Of a stretch of 64,000 nt of DNA, positions 1 through 8,119 are shown piece by piece. The DNA lies in contig NZ_CP019606.1 of the NCBI RefSeq assembly GCF_001997345.1, positions 2,914,001 through 2,978,000 on the forward strand, given 5' to 3'. The notes under the pieces were generated by a model. The model had not been told where the DNA came from, did not search any database, and saw only the letters and a program-made list of their open reading frames with translations. The position numbers and the translations under genes are program-made. Positions within the stretch are counted from its first letter, which is position 1. Every line of letters begins with the position of its first letter. Source of the DNA: Tessaracoccus aquimaris. GTDB lineage: Bacteria; Actinomycetota; Actinomycetes; Propionibacteriales; Propionibacteriaceae.

Positions 1-49
1 TATCCTGCTCGACGACCTGGCAACCAAGTACGACCTGCCCCGAGGATAA
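1..49 (+). CDS. C-terminal end of an unknown protein (cut by window edge)
   Basis: Only the last 15 codons are inside the window (ILLDDLATKYDLPRG, then TAA). The frame runs in from the left edge and stops 2 bases before the ATG of the next gene, so the two are probably co-transcribed. Nothing can be said about function. Confidence 0.6.
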   Translation, partial: ILLDDLATKYDLPRG

Positions 50-51
50 GA

Positions 52-780
52 ATGATCGAACTGCCCGACAGCCCCCTGCTGCTCGGCGTGATGCCGATGC
101 TCGCCTGGGAACAGGCCAAGGACCGCTACCGCACCGGCGGTGCGCCGGACGAGGACCAGGCGGTCTTCCAGCAGGCGGCGGGTCTCTACCTGGAGGACGG
201 CTCGCTGGAGCCTCGCTGGGCGGAGGCGTTGGGCGTGGCCGTCACCGCGAAGGCGGGCTTCGTGCTGGTGGCGACCATGGGTGACGTCGTGTTCCTCAGC
301 ACCGCGCACCTCGCGCCCGATCGGACGGTGGTCGCCCGCTCGCGCGCCGTCTCGGAGAACGGGCAGTTGACGAAGATGGAACCGGTGGTCGAGGTCACCC
401 TCGCGCCCGCCGACCAGACGTGGGACTCGCTGGCACGGGTGCTCCCGCCTGCGCTCGCTGCGGGTCCGCGGGTCGGCGAGCGTCGCCCGGTCGCCCGGCC
501 CGACGTCACTCCCCCGTCCGGCGTCGGCTCGACGATGGAGAGCATCGCCGCCTGGGACGGCGCACCCGAGGAACTGCGCCGCTCGGCCGAGGCTGCCCTG
601 TCGCCCGACGCGACGCTGACGCTGACGTGGGGAGGGCCTGGAGTCGAGGGCCCGAACACACTGATGTGGTTCTGTCGCGGCGAGGAGATCTACCGCGTCG
701 ACCGCGAGCATTGGGACGCCGTCGAACCGGGCGACCTGGCAGCCGAACTCGTCGTCCTGGCCGCCGACCTGCGCGGCTGA
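52..780 (+). CDS. hypothetical protein, 242 aa
   Basis: Soluble protein without signal peptide or membrane segment. It begins at an ATG two bases after the stop of the preceding gene. The N-terminal half (to about residue 120) alternates short beta-like segments and mentions no known catalytic motif; residues 125-165 are a proline- and arginine-rich linker; the C-terminal part again looks like a small alpha/beta domain ending in a Leu/Ala-rich helix. The shape and length loosely resemble EspG-type chaperones of actinobacterial type VII secretion, but no WxG100 or ESX gene is visible, so I leave it as unknown. Convergent with the next gene, which ends 9 bases downstream. Confidence 0.75.
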   Translation: MIELPDSPLLLGVMPMLAWEQAKDRYRTGGAPDEDQAVFQQAAGLYLEDGSLEPRWAEALGVAVTAKAGFVLVATMGDVVFLSTAHLAPDRTVVARSRAVSENGQLTKMEPVVEVTLAPADQTWDSLARVLPPALAAGPRVGERRPVARPDVTPPSGVGSTMESIAAWDGAPEELRRSAEAALSPDATLTLTWGGPGVEGPNTLMWFCRGEEIYRVDREHWDAVEPGDLAAELVVLAADLRG

Positions 781-788
781 CCGCCCGG

Positions 789-1349
789 TCAGCGCGCCAT
801 CAACGCGTCCATCGCGACGCCCAGGCAGGCCGCGACCCGGTAGTCGACCCGGCTGTCCGGCACCGTCACGGTGTACTTGTCGCGCAGCGCGAACTGGCGC
901 TCGATGCGGAGCAGTTGGTTGCCCTGGTCATCGTCGTAGACGAAGTGGATCGGCAGGAACGGGAAGTCGAGGAAGCGTCGCAGGATCGCGACCACCTGGT
1001 TCTCCTCCTGCCCCTTCCCCTCGTAGCCGGGTCCGCTGAGCAGGAACGTCGAGCGCAGCAGCGACGCCCCGAAGTCCTTCTTGAAGTAGCCGATCGGCTG
1101 GCCACCGCCGTCGGTGATGTCGTAGCCGGAGTTGAGGTCCATCACCTTGCGTGCCTTGAAACCGAACAGGGGCTGGGTGCGCGCCTCGTCGGCGTAGAAC
1201 GTCACCTGTTCCTTGAGCGCCATCCGCTTCTGCTGCGCGAGCGCGATCAGGGCACCCTCCGTGCCGTCGGGGTTAGCGACGCGGATCTCGTAGCGGTTCA
1301 CCATCATGGTGATGCGCTGCTTGATGTAGAACTTCGGATAGTGCTGCAC
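789..1349 (-). CDS. LURP-one-related family protein, 186 aa
   Basis: The N-terminus (QHYPKFYIKQRIT) and the following beta-rich body match the LURP-one/phospholipid-scramblase-like (tubby-type beta barrel) fold: strands around 'YEIRVANPDG', 'LFGFKARKVMDL', 'IGYFKKDFGASLLRSTFLL' and a C-terminal helix. Family members are small intracellular proteins of uncertain role, possibly lipid- or nucleotide-binding. I chose the GTG at 1349 because GAGGAG sits 5 bases upstream and the family starts with this motif; the frame stays open further upstream without a better start. The upstream neighbour ThrE is on the same strand, 59 bases away. Confidence 0.8.
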   Translation of the reverse strand: MQHYPKFYIKQRITMMVNRYEIRVANPDGTEGALIALAQQKRMALKEQVTFYADEARTQPLFGFKARKVMDLNSGYDITDGGGQPIGYFKKDFGASLLRSTFLLSGPGYEGKGQEENQVVAILRRFLDFPFLPIHFVYDDDQGNQLLRIERQFALRDKYTVTVPDSRVDYRVAACLGVAMDALMAR

Positions 1350-1408
1350 GGATGCTCCTCTTGAGATGGACGGCCCGAAGGCGCGGATCAACGTAGCAAA
1401 CCCCCAGG

Positions 1409-2785
1409 TCAGGGGCCGGTCTGCTCGTCGCGCGTCTTCCGCCGGCCCCGTAGGCTCGCCTTGAACGGGCCGACAAGGCGGGGCCCTGCGAGTCTCGTCT
1501 CCAGGCGGCGCGCCTCGCGCTTCAACGGCTGCGCGACCCATTCACCCAGGATGACACCGGAGGCGAGCGCGATGGCGACCGAGGCCGCCGTCATCATCGC
1601 CAGCAGTCCGGCGGCGGTGCTCGCCTCGGTGCCCTGCGTCAGCAGCGACAGGCCGCGGTAGATCGCAAGGCCGGGCAGCAGCGGGACGATCGCGGGGACC
1701 ACGATCACCAGCGGCGGCACCTTCACCCTGCCCGCCACCGCGTAGGCGACCAGGCCGATGGCGAGCGCCGCGGCGCCGGCTCCCCATGGTCGCGCCAGGC
1801 CGAAGTTCGCGATCACGCGGTCCAGGCAGGCGGCGACCAGCGCGATGGCCGCGATCGGCGCGACGACCCGCCACGGGGCGTAGACGGCGACGGCGAAGGC
1901 CGCCGCGCAGGCGGCCGCGCCCAGCGCGAGGACAGGCATCTCCTCCCAGCCCGTGCGACCCGGTTCGAGATGGCCGATCTCCTGCCCAAGCAGCCCCGCG
2001 AGCGCGAGGCCGCCGCTGACGCCCGCGATGATGCCGGCGGTCGCCAACAGGGCCTCCATCATGCGCGCGGTTGCGGTGACGTAGAAGCCGGTCAGCGCGT
2101 CCTGCAGCGCCCCCATGAAGCCGATGCCTGCGAGCAGCATGACGATGTTGGCCGTCACGACGAGGCTCGGGTCGACCTTCAGCCCGGACGCCGCCGCGGC
2201 CACCGCGAACAGCGTCGCGACCCCGCCGCCGGCGACCTGGACGTAGAAGCCGGGCAGCCGCAGCCGAGACAGGAGCAACTGCACCCGGTCGATCGCCGCG
2301 GCAGCAAGGAAGGCGATGGCCGCGACGATGGGCCCGCCGCCGAGGAACACCGCGACGGCGCCGCACATGGCGCCGTTGGCGACGGTGACGACCCAGCGGG
2401 GCGCGGCGTGGGGGGTCGACACGACGGTCGCCATCCGGGAGCGCGCCTCCGTGACGTCGACGCGGTCCGCCACCACGTCGAGGACCAACTGGTTGACCAC
2501 CGTCAGATCCTCGTAGTCGATGTCGCGGTGCGTGACCCGGCGCACCAGCGTCAGCGGCATCTGCTCGGGGTCGTAGGAGTAGCTCATGGACAGTTGGGTG
2601 AAGGTGACGTCGACCTCGGGCCGCGTGATCCCCAGGTGGTGCGCCACCGCCTGCATCGAGGCGACGACGTCGGCCGCACCCGCGCCGGAGGACAGCAGCA
2701 CCTCGCCGATCCTCAGACAGAGGTCGAGGATCAGGTTGAGTTCCCGGACCTCCGGGTGGGCGCCGCCGACAGACATGGCGCCCAT
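1409..2785 (-). CDS. threonine/serine exporter family protein (ThrE-like), 458 aa
   Basis: Integral membrane protein with the two-part ThrE architecture. A cytoplasmic N-terminal segment (residues 10-130, with 'ILDLCLRIGEVLLSSGAG' and the 'HRDIDYEDL' stretch) leads into about five hydrophobic helices, followed by a second block of about five helices ending at residue 425 and a basic tail. In Corynebacterium glutamicum ThrE exports threonine and serine by proton motive force; the substrate here is inferred only from family membership. The basic C-terminal tail (GRRKTRDEQ) is typical of the positive-inside rule. The start ATG at 2785 could equally be the ATG at 2776. Confidence 0.85.
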   Translation of the reverse strand: MGAMSVGGAHPEVRELNLILDLCLRIGEVLLSSGAGAADVVASMQAVAHHLGITRPEVDVTFTQLSMSYSYDPEQMPLTLVRRVTHRDIDYEDLTVVNQLVLDVVADRVDVTEARSRMATVVSTPHAAPRWVVTVANGAMCGAVAVFLGGGPIVAAIAFLAAAAIDRVQLLLSRLRLPGFYVQVAGGGVATLFAVAAAASGLKVDPSLVVTANIVMLLAGIGFMGALQDALTGFYVTATARMMEALLATAGIIAGVSGGLALAGLLGQEIGHLEPGRTGWEEMPVLALGAAACAAAFAVAVYAPWRVVAPIAAIALVAACLDRVIANFGLARPWGAGAAALAIGLVAYAVAGRVKVPPLVIVVPAIVPLLPGLAIYRGLSLLTQGTEASTAAGLLAMMTAASVAIALASGVILGEWVAQPLKREARRLETRLAGPRLVGPFKASLRGRRKTRDEQTGP

Positions 2786-2880
2786 GTTTCCAGACGCCCG
2801 GGCGGACCCCGAAACCGCCCTGTCAGGAGCCGGTCGCTGGCGCCTTCGGATCGCCCACGACCGCTGCCGGGCCTCCGAGC

Positions 2881-2960
2881 TTGAGCATGTTCGGCAACTC
2901 GTTTCCGATCTGATCGTTCAAATGTGTCCCGGGAGGCAACGAGCAACCAAACATGCTCAA
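2881..2960. repeat. 80-bp palindromic repeat element, copy 1
   Basis: Near-perfect inverted repeat. Read on the minus strand the left arm is TTGAGCATGTTTGGTTGCTC and the right arm ends CCGAACATGCTCAA, with about 20 of 23 arm positions pairing. The central loop of about 30 bases holds GATCAGATC. A second copy of exactly the same length lies at 11227-11306 in opposite orientation; the outer 25 bases of the left arm are identical between copies while the loop differs. It sits in the 265-bp gap upstream of the ThrE gene and downstream of the glycerol-1-phosphate dehydrogenase gene. It looks like a REP/MITE-type repeat or a structured RNA element. Confidence 0.8.
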
Positions 2961-3050
2961 CGCCCAACCCAACCACCGCGACGGCGCCCCGGGGAGAGAA
3001 CGGAGAGTCTCCACCGAGGCGCCGTGTCTTGGGGCCGAGCGCGGGGGCGC

Positions 3051-4409
3051 TCAGGCGGGGTGCGGGGTCCTGCCCCAGTAGCCGTCCGGGGAGAACAGCC
3101 GTTCAAGGACCGCGTCGAACTGCCCGGTCTCGCACAGCAGTTCGAGGACGGTGTAGCGGGTGCGGATCATGTGCGCCTTGTGGTGCGTGCCCCGGAACCG
3201 GTCCCAGCCGATCCCGATCGACTCCGGATGGTTCGGCGCCCCTGCCGCGGCCAGCATCCCGGCGGCCCGCTCCGGCGTCACCAACTGGGCGGCGACCCGC
3301 TCCCGGATCCGCGGCCACGCGGCGACGATGCCCTCGAGCCTGGCGCGCAGGTCGTCGCCCTCCAGGTGCTTGGCGAGTGAGGTCTTCAGCGCCTCCTCCA
3401 CGATCCGCTCGGGGAGCGCAGCCGTGACCCGATCGACGATGTCCTGACGGCTGGGCGCGGCCGCGACGACCGCGTCGACGTCTAGGCCCCCCAGGTCGAG
3501 CCGAAGGGCCTCCTGCCACATCGCGAGCGAGGCGACGGTCCCGACGCCGACCTTGTAGCCGTGGCTGAGCGGCGGCTCCCAGTCGAGGCCGCGCCCCTCC
3601 ATCTCCCACGTGTGGGAGAACTGGTGGCCTGCCCCGGAGGCGGGGCGCGACGACTTGATGGCCTGCATCGCCAACCCCGAGAGCAGGTTGCCCTCGGCGA
3701 GGGCCTCGATGGCGGTGGGGTCGCCTGCCGCGACCCGGTCGGGCGAGTCGAGGGCGCCGCGCAGCGGTCCCTGCACAAGCGACCAGACGTGCTCGTCGAT
3801 GGGTTCGATGCCGAGTTCGTCGGCGAGGATCCAGTCTGCGCCCGCGGGGATCTTCTCGATGAGGTCGCCGTAGCCGGTCGCCGTGAGCCGCGCCGGAGCA
3901 GCGGCCATGATGTCGAGGTCGGCGACCAGGCCTGCAGGCGCGGGGCAGTCGCGGGTGATCTTGAACCCGTCGACGGAGATCGCGGCCCCGTAGGCACTGA
4001 ACCCGTCGACCGAAGCCGCGGTGCACACGTTCAGGTACGGGCGACCCAACTCGCCGGAGGCCAGTTTCGTGATGTCGTTGAGGGTGCCGGCGGCGATCGA
4101 GCAGGCGACGGCGTCGGGCAGTTTGGCCAACCGGTCGCGCACGACGGTGACGTTGCCGTAGTCGGCGTACAGCGTGGGGACGCCGGGGAAGATCAGGGGC
4201 TCGGCGGCCTGTTGGACGCCCGCCTCACGCAGGGAGTCGAGCACCGCCTCGCCCGCTGCTGCGTAGGTGTTCCCGTCGGCGACCACGAGCACCGGTCGGC
4301 CGGGGAACAGGTCCTTGAACATCTGCCCGGTGCGGCGCACCCCGCCCGGGCCGAACTCGATGGCCCGCGTCTCGTCGGCGGATTGCAGCGCGCGCTCGAT
4401 CAACGACAT
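3051..4409 (-). CDS. sn-glycerol-1-phosphate dehydrogenase (AraM/EgsA family), 452 aa
   Basis: Iron-alcohol-dehydrogenase superfamily enzyme expected to interconvert dihydroxyacetone phosphate and sn-glycerol 1-phosphate with NAD(P)H. Visible hallmarks are the nucleotide-binding 'AAGTLNDITK', the substrate loop 'CTAASVDGFSAYGAAI', and the metal ligands in 'GYGDLIEK', 'GAGHQFSHTWEM' and 'PPLSHGYKVGVGT'. The C-terminal helical domain contains 'GTHHKAHMIRTRYTVLELL', also typical of AraM-like proteins. The start at 4409 has AAAGGA 6-10 bases upstream; an alternative ATG at 4451 overlaps the stop of the phosphatase gene (ATGA) and would add 14 residues. It forms a two-gene unit with the upstream phosphatase. 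Confidence 0.88.
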   Translation of the reverse strand: MSLIERALQSADETRAIEFGPGGVRRTGQMFKDLFPGRPVLVVADGNTYAAAGEAVLDSLREAGVQQAAEPLIFPGVPTLYADYGNVTVVRDRLAKLPDAVACSIAAGTLNDITKLASGELGRPYLNVCTAASVDGFSAYGAAISVDGFKITRDCPAPAGLVADLDIMAAAPARLTATGYGDLIEKIPAGADWILADELGIEPIDEHVWSLVQGPLRGALDSPDRVAAGDPTAIEALAEGNLLSGLAMQAIKSSRPASGAGHQFSHTWEMEGRGLDWEPPLSHGYKVGVGTVASLAMWQEALRLDLGGLDVDAVVAAAPSRQDIVDRVTAALPERIVEEALKTSLAKHLEGDDLRARLEGIVAAWPRIRERVAAQLVTPERAAGMLAAAGAPNHPESIGIGWDRFRGTHHKAHMIRTRYTVLELLCETGQFDAVLERLFSPDGYWGRTPHPA

Positions 4410-4447
4410 GGAGGTCCTTTCGCCCGTCGTGACGGGCCGCGTGGCGG

Positions 4448-5287
4448 TCATCGGGAGCTCACCGTCGCAGGCTCGGGGATGAGTTGGTCGATGCTCTCGA
4501 CGATGTAGGTGGGACGACGGTCCTCGGGAAGGGCCGAGACGTCGTCGAGGGTTGAGTCGCCGGTGAGCACGAGCGCGGACGCCATGCCCGCGCGGTGCGC
4601 CAGTTCGATGTCGGTGCCGAGCCGGTCGCCGACCATCACGCAGCGCGTCGGGTCGACGTCGAGGCCCGCGAGCGCCTGGGCGACCATGCTCGCGTCGGGC
4701 TTCCCTACAACCTGGCGGCAGGTGGTGCCGGTGCATGCCTCGATCGCCGCGACCACCGCGGCGCAGTCGGGCTCGCCGCGCCCGCCGGGGAACGGGCAGT
4801 ACCTGTCGGGGTTGGTGGCGACGAGGAACGCGCGCTTGTGGAACCAGATCGCGTCGAAGGCGATCTGCAGCTTGCGGTACTCGAAGCCTCGGTCGTAGGA
4901 GGCGACCACGATGTCGATCTCGTCGGGGTCCTCGCTCATTGCGATCCCGGCGGCCTCGAAGGCCTCGATGAGCGGGCGCTCCGCGATCGGGAACACGACG
5001 GCGTCGGGGTGGTTGGTCGTCAGCCAGGTGGTCATGGTGGCGACGGTGTTGGCGATGTCGCCGATCGGGGTGGGCAGGCCGAGGCGCGCGAGCTTCTCGG
5101 CGTACTGCGCGGGCGCCTTGGTGGGGTTGTTCGACAGGAAGCGCACGGGGATGTCGCGTCCGCGGAGTTCCTCGATGAGGCGGCGGGCACCGGGGAGGAG
5201 GTCCTCGCCCAGGTAGATGGTGCCGTCCAGGTCGAAGAGATAGGCGTCGTGGAATCCGGTCGGGCGACCGAGCGCGATGGTCTCCAT
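4448..5287 (-). CDS. HAD-IIA (NagD-type) phosphatase, 279 aa
   Basis: Haloacid-dehalogenase phosphatase of the IIA subclass. Motif I is 'LFDLDGTIYLG' (nucleophile and acid/base Asp), motif II 'FLSNNPTK', the cap domain spans roughly residues 85-195, motif III is 'VGKPDASMV' and motif IV 'MVGDRLGTDIEL'. Close relatives dephosphorylate small sugar or glycerol phosphates (NagD, glycerol-phosphate phosphatases) or p-nitrophenyl phosphate. Because its stop overlaps a possible start of the glycerol-1-phosphate dehydrogenase gene, I infer that both act on the same phosphorylated C3 or sugar pool. Start ATG has GAAAGGAC just upstream. Confidence 0.88.
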   Translation of the reverse strand: METIALGRPTGFHDAYLFDLDGTIYLGEDLLPGARRLIEELRGRDIPVRFLSNNPTKAPAQYAEKLARLGLPTPIGDIANTVATMTTWLTTNHPDAVVFPIAERPLIEAFEAAGIAMSEDPDEIDIVVASYDRGFEYRKLQIAFDAIWFHKRAFLVATNPDRYCPFPGGRGEPDCAAVVAAIEACTGTTCRQVVGKPDASMVAQALAGLDVDPTRCVMVGDRLGTDIELAHRAGMASALVLTGDSTLDDVSALPEDRRPTYIVESIDQLIPEPATVSSR

Positions 5288-5309
5288 GCGTGTCCTTTCG
5301 TGAGTGGGG

Positions 5310-5340
5310 GCCGGGCCGGACGTTGCTTGTCCGGCCCGGC
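5310..5340 (-). terminator. GC hairpin after the secreted CBM protein gene
   Basis: Perfect 12-bp stem (GCCGGGCCGGAC / GTCCGGCCCGGC) with a 7-base loop, starting 6 bases beyond the stop of the gene at 5346. No long T tract follows, as is usual in high-GC Gram-positives. It separates the secreted-protein transcript from the phosphatase/dehydrogenase pair. Confidence 0.7.
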
Positions 5341-5345
5341 GCCGG

Positions 5346-6800
5346 TCAGCCGATCAGCGTCCAGGGGCCGTTCTGGCCTCCGGGCTCCTGATTCCGGGTC
5401 CACCACTGCGCGCTGTAGCGCTGGGAGCCGTGCACCACGACGTCGCCTGCGGTGAAGATCCTGCTCGGGGTCCAGACGGCAGCGCCGTCGGGGGCCGTGA
5501 CGATCTCCTGCCATGGACCGTTGGGGTCGCCAGGCTGCTGTCCGCGCGTCCACCAACTGGCCTCCCAGGTGGACCCGTCGAATGGCACCCGGTCGCCTGC
5601 GGTGTAGACCGCGTCGCGCTGCCAGGGGTACTCGAAGTCGGCCGTGACGGTCGCGAACGGCGCGTTCGCGTCGCCCGTCCAGCTCTTCAGCGTGATGACG
5701 GAGCCCTGTCCGCCCGCAGACTTGGTCTGCTTGGCGATGTAGTACAGGCCGTTGTCGAGGCTCTGGATGCCGACGGAGGCGTCCTGGTTCCAGCCGCGGA
5801 TCCCGGTGGCGGGATCCTGCAGGCCGTCGTCTGCCAGCGGCAGCAGCAGGCCCTTCTCGCCGCCGAGCCCAGTCAGGGTCTGCATCTTGGGCTTGTCCTT
5901 TGCGTCGACCGCGAACATCAGGTAGTTCGGGTACTGCGGCTTGGTGCCCTTGTAGACGCCCATCCACCAGCGCTGCAGGTAGGCGTCGTACTCGAGGTTC
6001 TGCACGCCGTAGGTGGTGTTGCCGGTGAAGACGAAGTACTTGCCGTCGACCTTCTTTGGCCCGACGCGGTGTGGGTCGGCCTCGGTGAGGGGACGCTCGA
6101 GGGCGGCCCACTTGGAGGTGTCGTACTGCAGCAGGACCTGGTGGTCGTTGTCGACGCGGTCGACGTTCTTGTAGATGCCGTAGGCGACGGTCAGGTACTG
6201 CTTGCCGTCGGCTCTGCCGAACTTCGGCCCGAAGGCGGTGCCGTCGATGCCGGAGGAGCCGTAGCGGTGGTCCGGGGTGTTGGCGATGTTGCCGTCGAAG
6301 TCGCCGTCGCCGTCCATGTCGGCCGCGTAGTCGTCGACGACCTCCTGCAGGTGCACCGTCGACACGACGTGCGAGTTCTGCGCGTCCATGCCGATCTCAT
6401 CGATCTTGTCGACGTCGAAGATCGCGATGTAGAACGCCTCGGCGGCCTTGTACTCCAGCGATCCGTAGACGCGTCCGTCGGCGGGGTTGATGTCGAGGTC
6501 ACCGAGGTGTCCGGTGAAGCCGCCGACGGTGCCGACGACGTTGCCCTGCAGGTCGGTCTTCACCAGCAGCGTGGTGAACGAGTAGTAGATGAAGCCCTTC
6601 TCGGCGTCGACGGCGATGCCTTGGACGTGGGACGTTGGCCAGGGGCCGTTGCTCAGTTCGAGTTCGAGCCCGTCGAACGAGTCGGCGGCGGCGGGCTGCG
6701 CAGGCGCGATGACGCCCGCAACTGCCAGCGCCGCGCCGAGCAGCAGTCCGAGCAGGCGGCGCTTCGGTGCGCGGCTGCCCGGTCGGTTGGTGGTTCCCAT
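5346..6800 (-). CDS. secreted protein with two C-terminal CBM5/12-like modules, 484 aa
   Basis: Starts with a basic region (RAPKRRLL), a hydrophobic signal segment and a cleavage-type 'AQPAAA' around residue 40. Residues 45-370 have repeated 'GIAVDAEKGFIYYS' / 'GDLDINPADGRVYGSLEY' strands that suggest a beta-propeller. They also include an Asp-rich stretch 'ADMDGDGDFDGN' that may bind calcium. The C-terminus carries two copies of a roughly 45-residue module with the pattern Y-x-A-G-D-x-V...W-x-A-x-WWT-x-x-Q-x-PG...GPW, as in chitin/cellulose-binding families 5 and 12. I infer an extracellular enzyme or capture protein that acts on a polymer-associated substrate and feeds the adjacent importer. 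The catalytic activity is unknown. Start ATG 6800 follows AGGAGG by 12 bases. Confidence 0.75.
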   Translation of the reverse strand: MGTTNRPGSRAPKRRLLGLLLGAALAVAGVIAPAQPAAADSFDGLELELSNGPWPTSHVQGIAVDAEKGFIYYSFTTLLVKTDLQGNVVGTVGGFTGHLGDLDINPADGRVYGSLEYKAAEAFYIAIFDVDKIDEIGMDAQNSHVVSTVHLQEVVDDYAADMDGDGDFDGNIANTPDHRYGSSGIDGTAFGPKFGRADGKQYLTVAYGIYKNVDRVDNDHQVLLQYDTSKWAALERPLTEADPHRVGPKKVDGKYFVFTGNTTYGVQNLEYDAYLQRWWMGVYKGTKPQYPNYLMFAVDAKDKPKMQTLTGLGGEKGLLLPLADDGLQDPATGIRGWNQDASVGIQSLDNGLYYIAKQTKSAGGQGSVITLKSWTGDANAPFATVTADFEYPWQRDAVYTAGDRVPFDGSTWEASWWTRGQQPGDPNGPWQEIVTAPDGAAVWTPSRIFTAGDVVVHGSQRYSAQWWTRNQEPGGQNGPWTLIG

Positions 6801-6948
6801 GATCGGTTGGTTCCTCCTGGGGGATGGGGGTGTCCTGATTGGGTAACGCGGGGGCCGACGCCCGATTCCGGGCATGCCAGGGCCAGGGTCGGTCGTGGGG
6901 GTCGATCCGTGACGGGATCGGGCACGGTGGGAGCCTGGGGCTCCCGTT

Positions 6949-6989
6949 CGGTCGCGGTCGCTCGTTCAGGAGCCGAGCGACCGCGACCG
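6949..6989 (-). terminator. strong hairpin after the solute-binding protein gene
   Basis: A perfect 16-bp inverted repeat (CGGTCGCGGTCGCTCG and its complement) around a 9-base loop, 15 bases past the stop of the binding-protein gene ending at 7004. Likely ends the transporter transcript and insulates the secreted-protein gene downstream. Confidence 0.75.
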
Positions 6990-7003
6990 GTCATGGGGTG
7001 GGG

Positions 7004-8065
7004 TCAGCCGTTGACCTCGGTGAACACGTCGGTCCACTTCTCGACGATCTCGTCCCGGTGCTCGGTGAGCCATGCGACGTCGCGCTCGACCCACTTGACC
7101 TCGGAGGTCACGGGCAGGAACTCGGACTTCACCTCTGCCTTGGTGGTCATCCGGACGGTGCCGACCGCCTCACCGAAGGCCTGCTGACCCTCGGGGCTCA
7201 TGATGTAGTTGATGACCTTCTTGGCGAGCGGCGCATTCGGGGCGCCCTTGATGACGGCGGTGCTGAACGCCGAGGCGCTGGTGCCGTTGTCGGGGTACTG
7301 CAGGCGGATGTTCTCCGCGCCGCTCTTGAGCAGCGAGGCGATGCCGTCCTCGTAGGTGAGGCCGACGACGTACTCGCCGTCCTCGACGCTCGCGAACGCG
7401 GCGGACGAGGAGCCCGCGATGACGATGTCATTCTCGAGCAGGCCGCGGATCATCTTCCAGGCCTCGTCGGAGTCGTTGCCGTAGACGGCCATGATGTTGG
7501 ACAGGTTGTTCCACGCCGACGACGAGGACGTCGGGTCGGCCATCACGATCTTGCCCTTGAGCTTGGGATCGAGGAGGTCCTCGTAGCTCGTGATCGACAG
7601 GCCGAGTTCCTTCTCCAGGTTGTTGTTCACCGCGAAGGCGACGCTGGAGAGGTGGTCGACGTTGTAGAAGCCGTTGGGCGACTTGTACTGGTCCTGCACG
7701 TCGCCCTCGTGGTCGGAGAGCCAGTGCTCGAAGATCGCGGAGTGCTTGTCGCCGTCGGCGGTGTCGAGGCCGCCCCACATCATGTCGCCCTGCGGCTTGC
7801 CGGACTCGGACTGGATGCGGGTGGTGAGTTCGCCTGCGCTGCCGTTGACGATCTCGATGGAGATGCCGGGGAACTTCTCCTCGAGGAGCCCCTGGAGGAC
7901 CTCGAGGTCGTTCTCCGTCATGGACGAGTACAGGACGAGATCCATGTTCTCGGGCTGGTCGCTGCTGCCACCGCCCGCGGTGTCGCCGCCTCCGCCGCCG
8001 CATGCGGCGAACGCGAGGCTCGCCGCAAGCGCGGTGCCTGCCGCGATGAGCTTCTTGAAGGACAT
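7004..8065 (-). CDS. ABC transporter solute-binding lipoprotein, Fe/sugar-phosphate type, 353 aa
   Basis: Lipoprotein signal (KKLIAAGTALAASLAFAAC, lipid-modified Cys about residue 21) followed by a low-complexity Gly-rich tether. The mature part is a bilobal family-1 binding protein: 'LVLYSSMTENDLEVL' begins lobe 1, and 'GDMMWGGLDTADGDKH', 'KLKGKIVMADPTSSSSAW' and 'PNAPLAKKVINYIMSPEGQQAF' are typical of the FbpA/PotD/AfuA class. Members bind ferric iron, phosphonates or sugar phosphates; the tyrosine pair that marks ferric-binding FbpA is not evident. Given the neighbouring phosphatase and glycerol-phosphate dehydrogenase I favour a phosphorylated organic substrate. ATG is preceded by GGAGAAACAG. 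Last gene of the transporter transcript. Confidence 0.85.
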   Translation of the reverse strand: MSFKKLIAAGTALAASLAFAACGGGGGDTAGGGSSDQPENMDLVLYSSMTENDLEVLQGLLEEKFPGISIEIVNGSAGELTTRIQSESGKPQGDMMWGGLDTADGDKHSAIFEHWLSDHEGDVQDQYKSPNGFYNVDHLSSVAFAVNNNLEKELGLSITSYEDLLDPKLKGKIVMADPTSSSSAWNNLSNIMAVYGNDSDEAWKMIRGLLENDIVIAGSSSAAFASVEDGEYVVGLTYEDGIASLLKSGAENIRLQYPDNGTSASAFSTAVIKGAPNAPLAKKVINYIMSPEGQQAFGEAVGTVRMTTKAEVKSEFLPVTSEVKWVERDVAWLTEHRDEIVEKWTDVFTEVNG

Positions 8066-8119
8066 CTGTTTCTCCTAGTGGTGGGTGTTGACGTGGTCGT
8101 CGTTGACGGGGTGGTTGGG

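Noticed and set aside
52..780. EspG-type chaperone of a type VII secretion system
   Set aside because: Length and general shape fit loosely, but no WxG100, EccC or PE/PPE gene is visible and no diagnostic motif is present.
2961..3050. Terminator ACGGCGCC...GGCGCCGT after the glycerol-1-phosphate dehydrogenase gene
   Set aside because: The 29-base loop makes the 8-bp stem unconvincing; a second small hairpin overlaps the stop codon and is not clearly a terminator.
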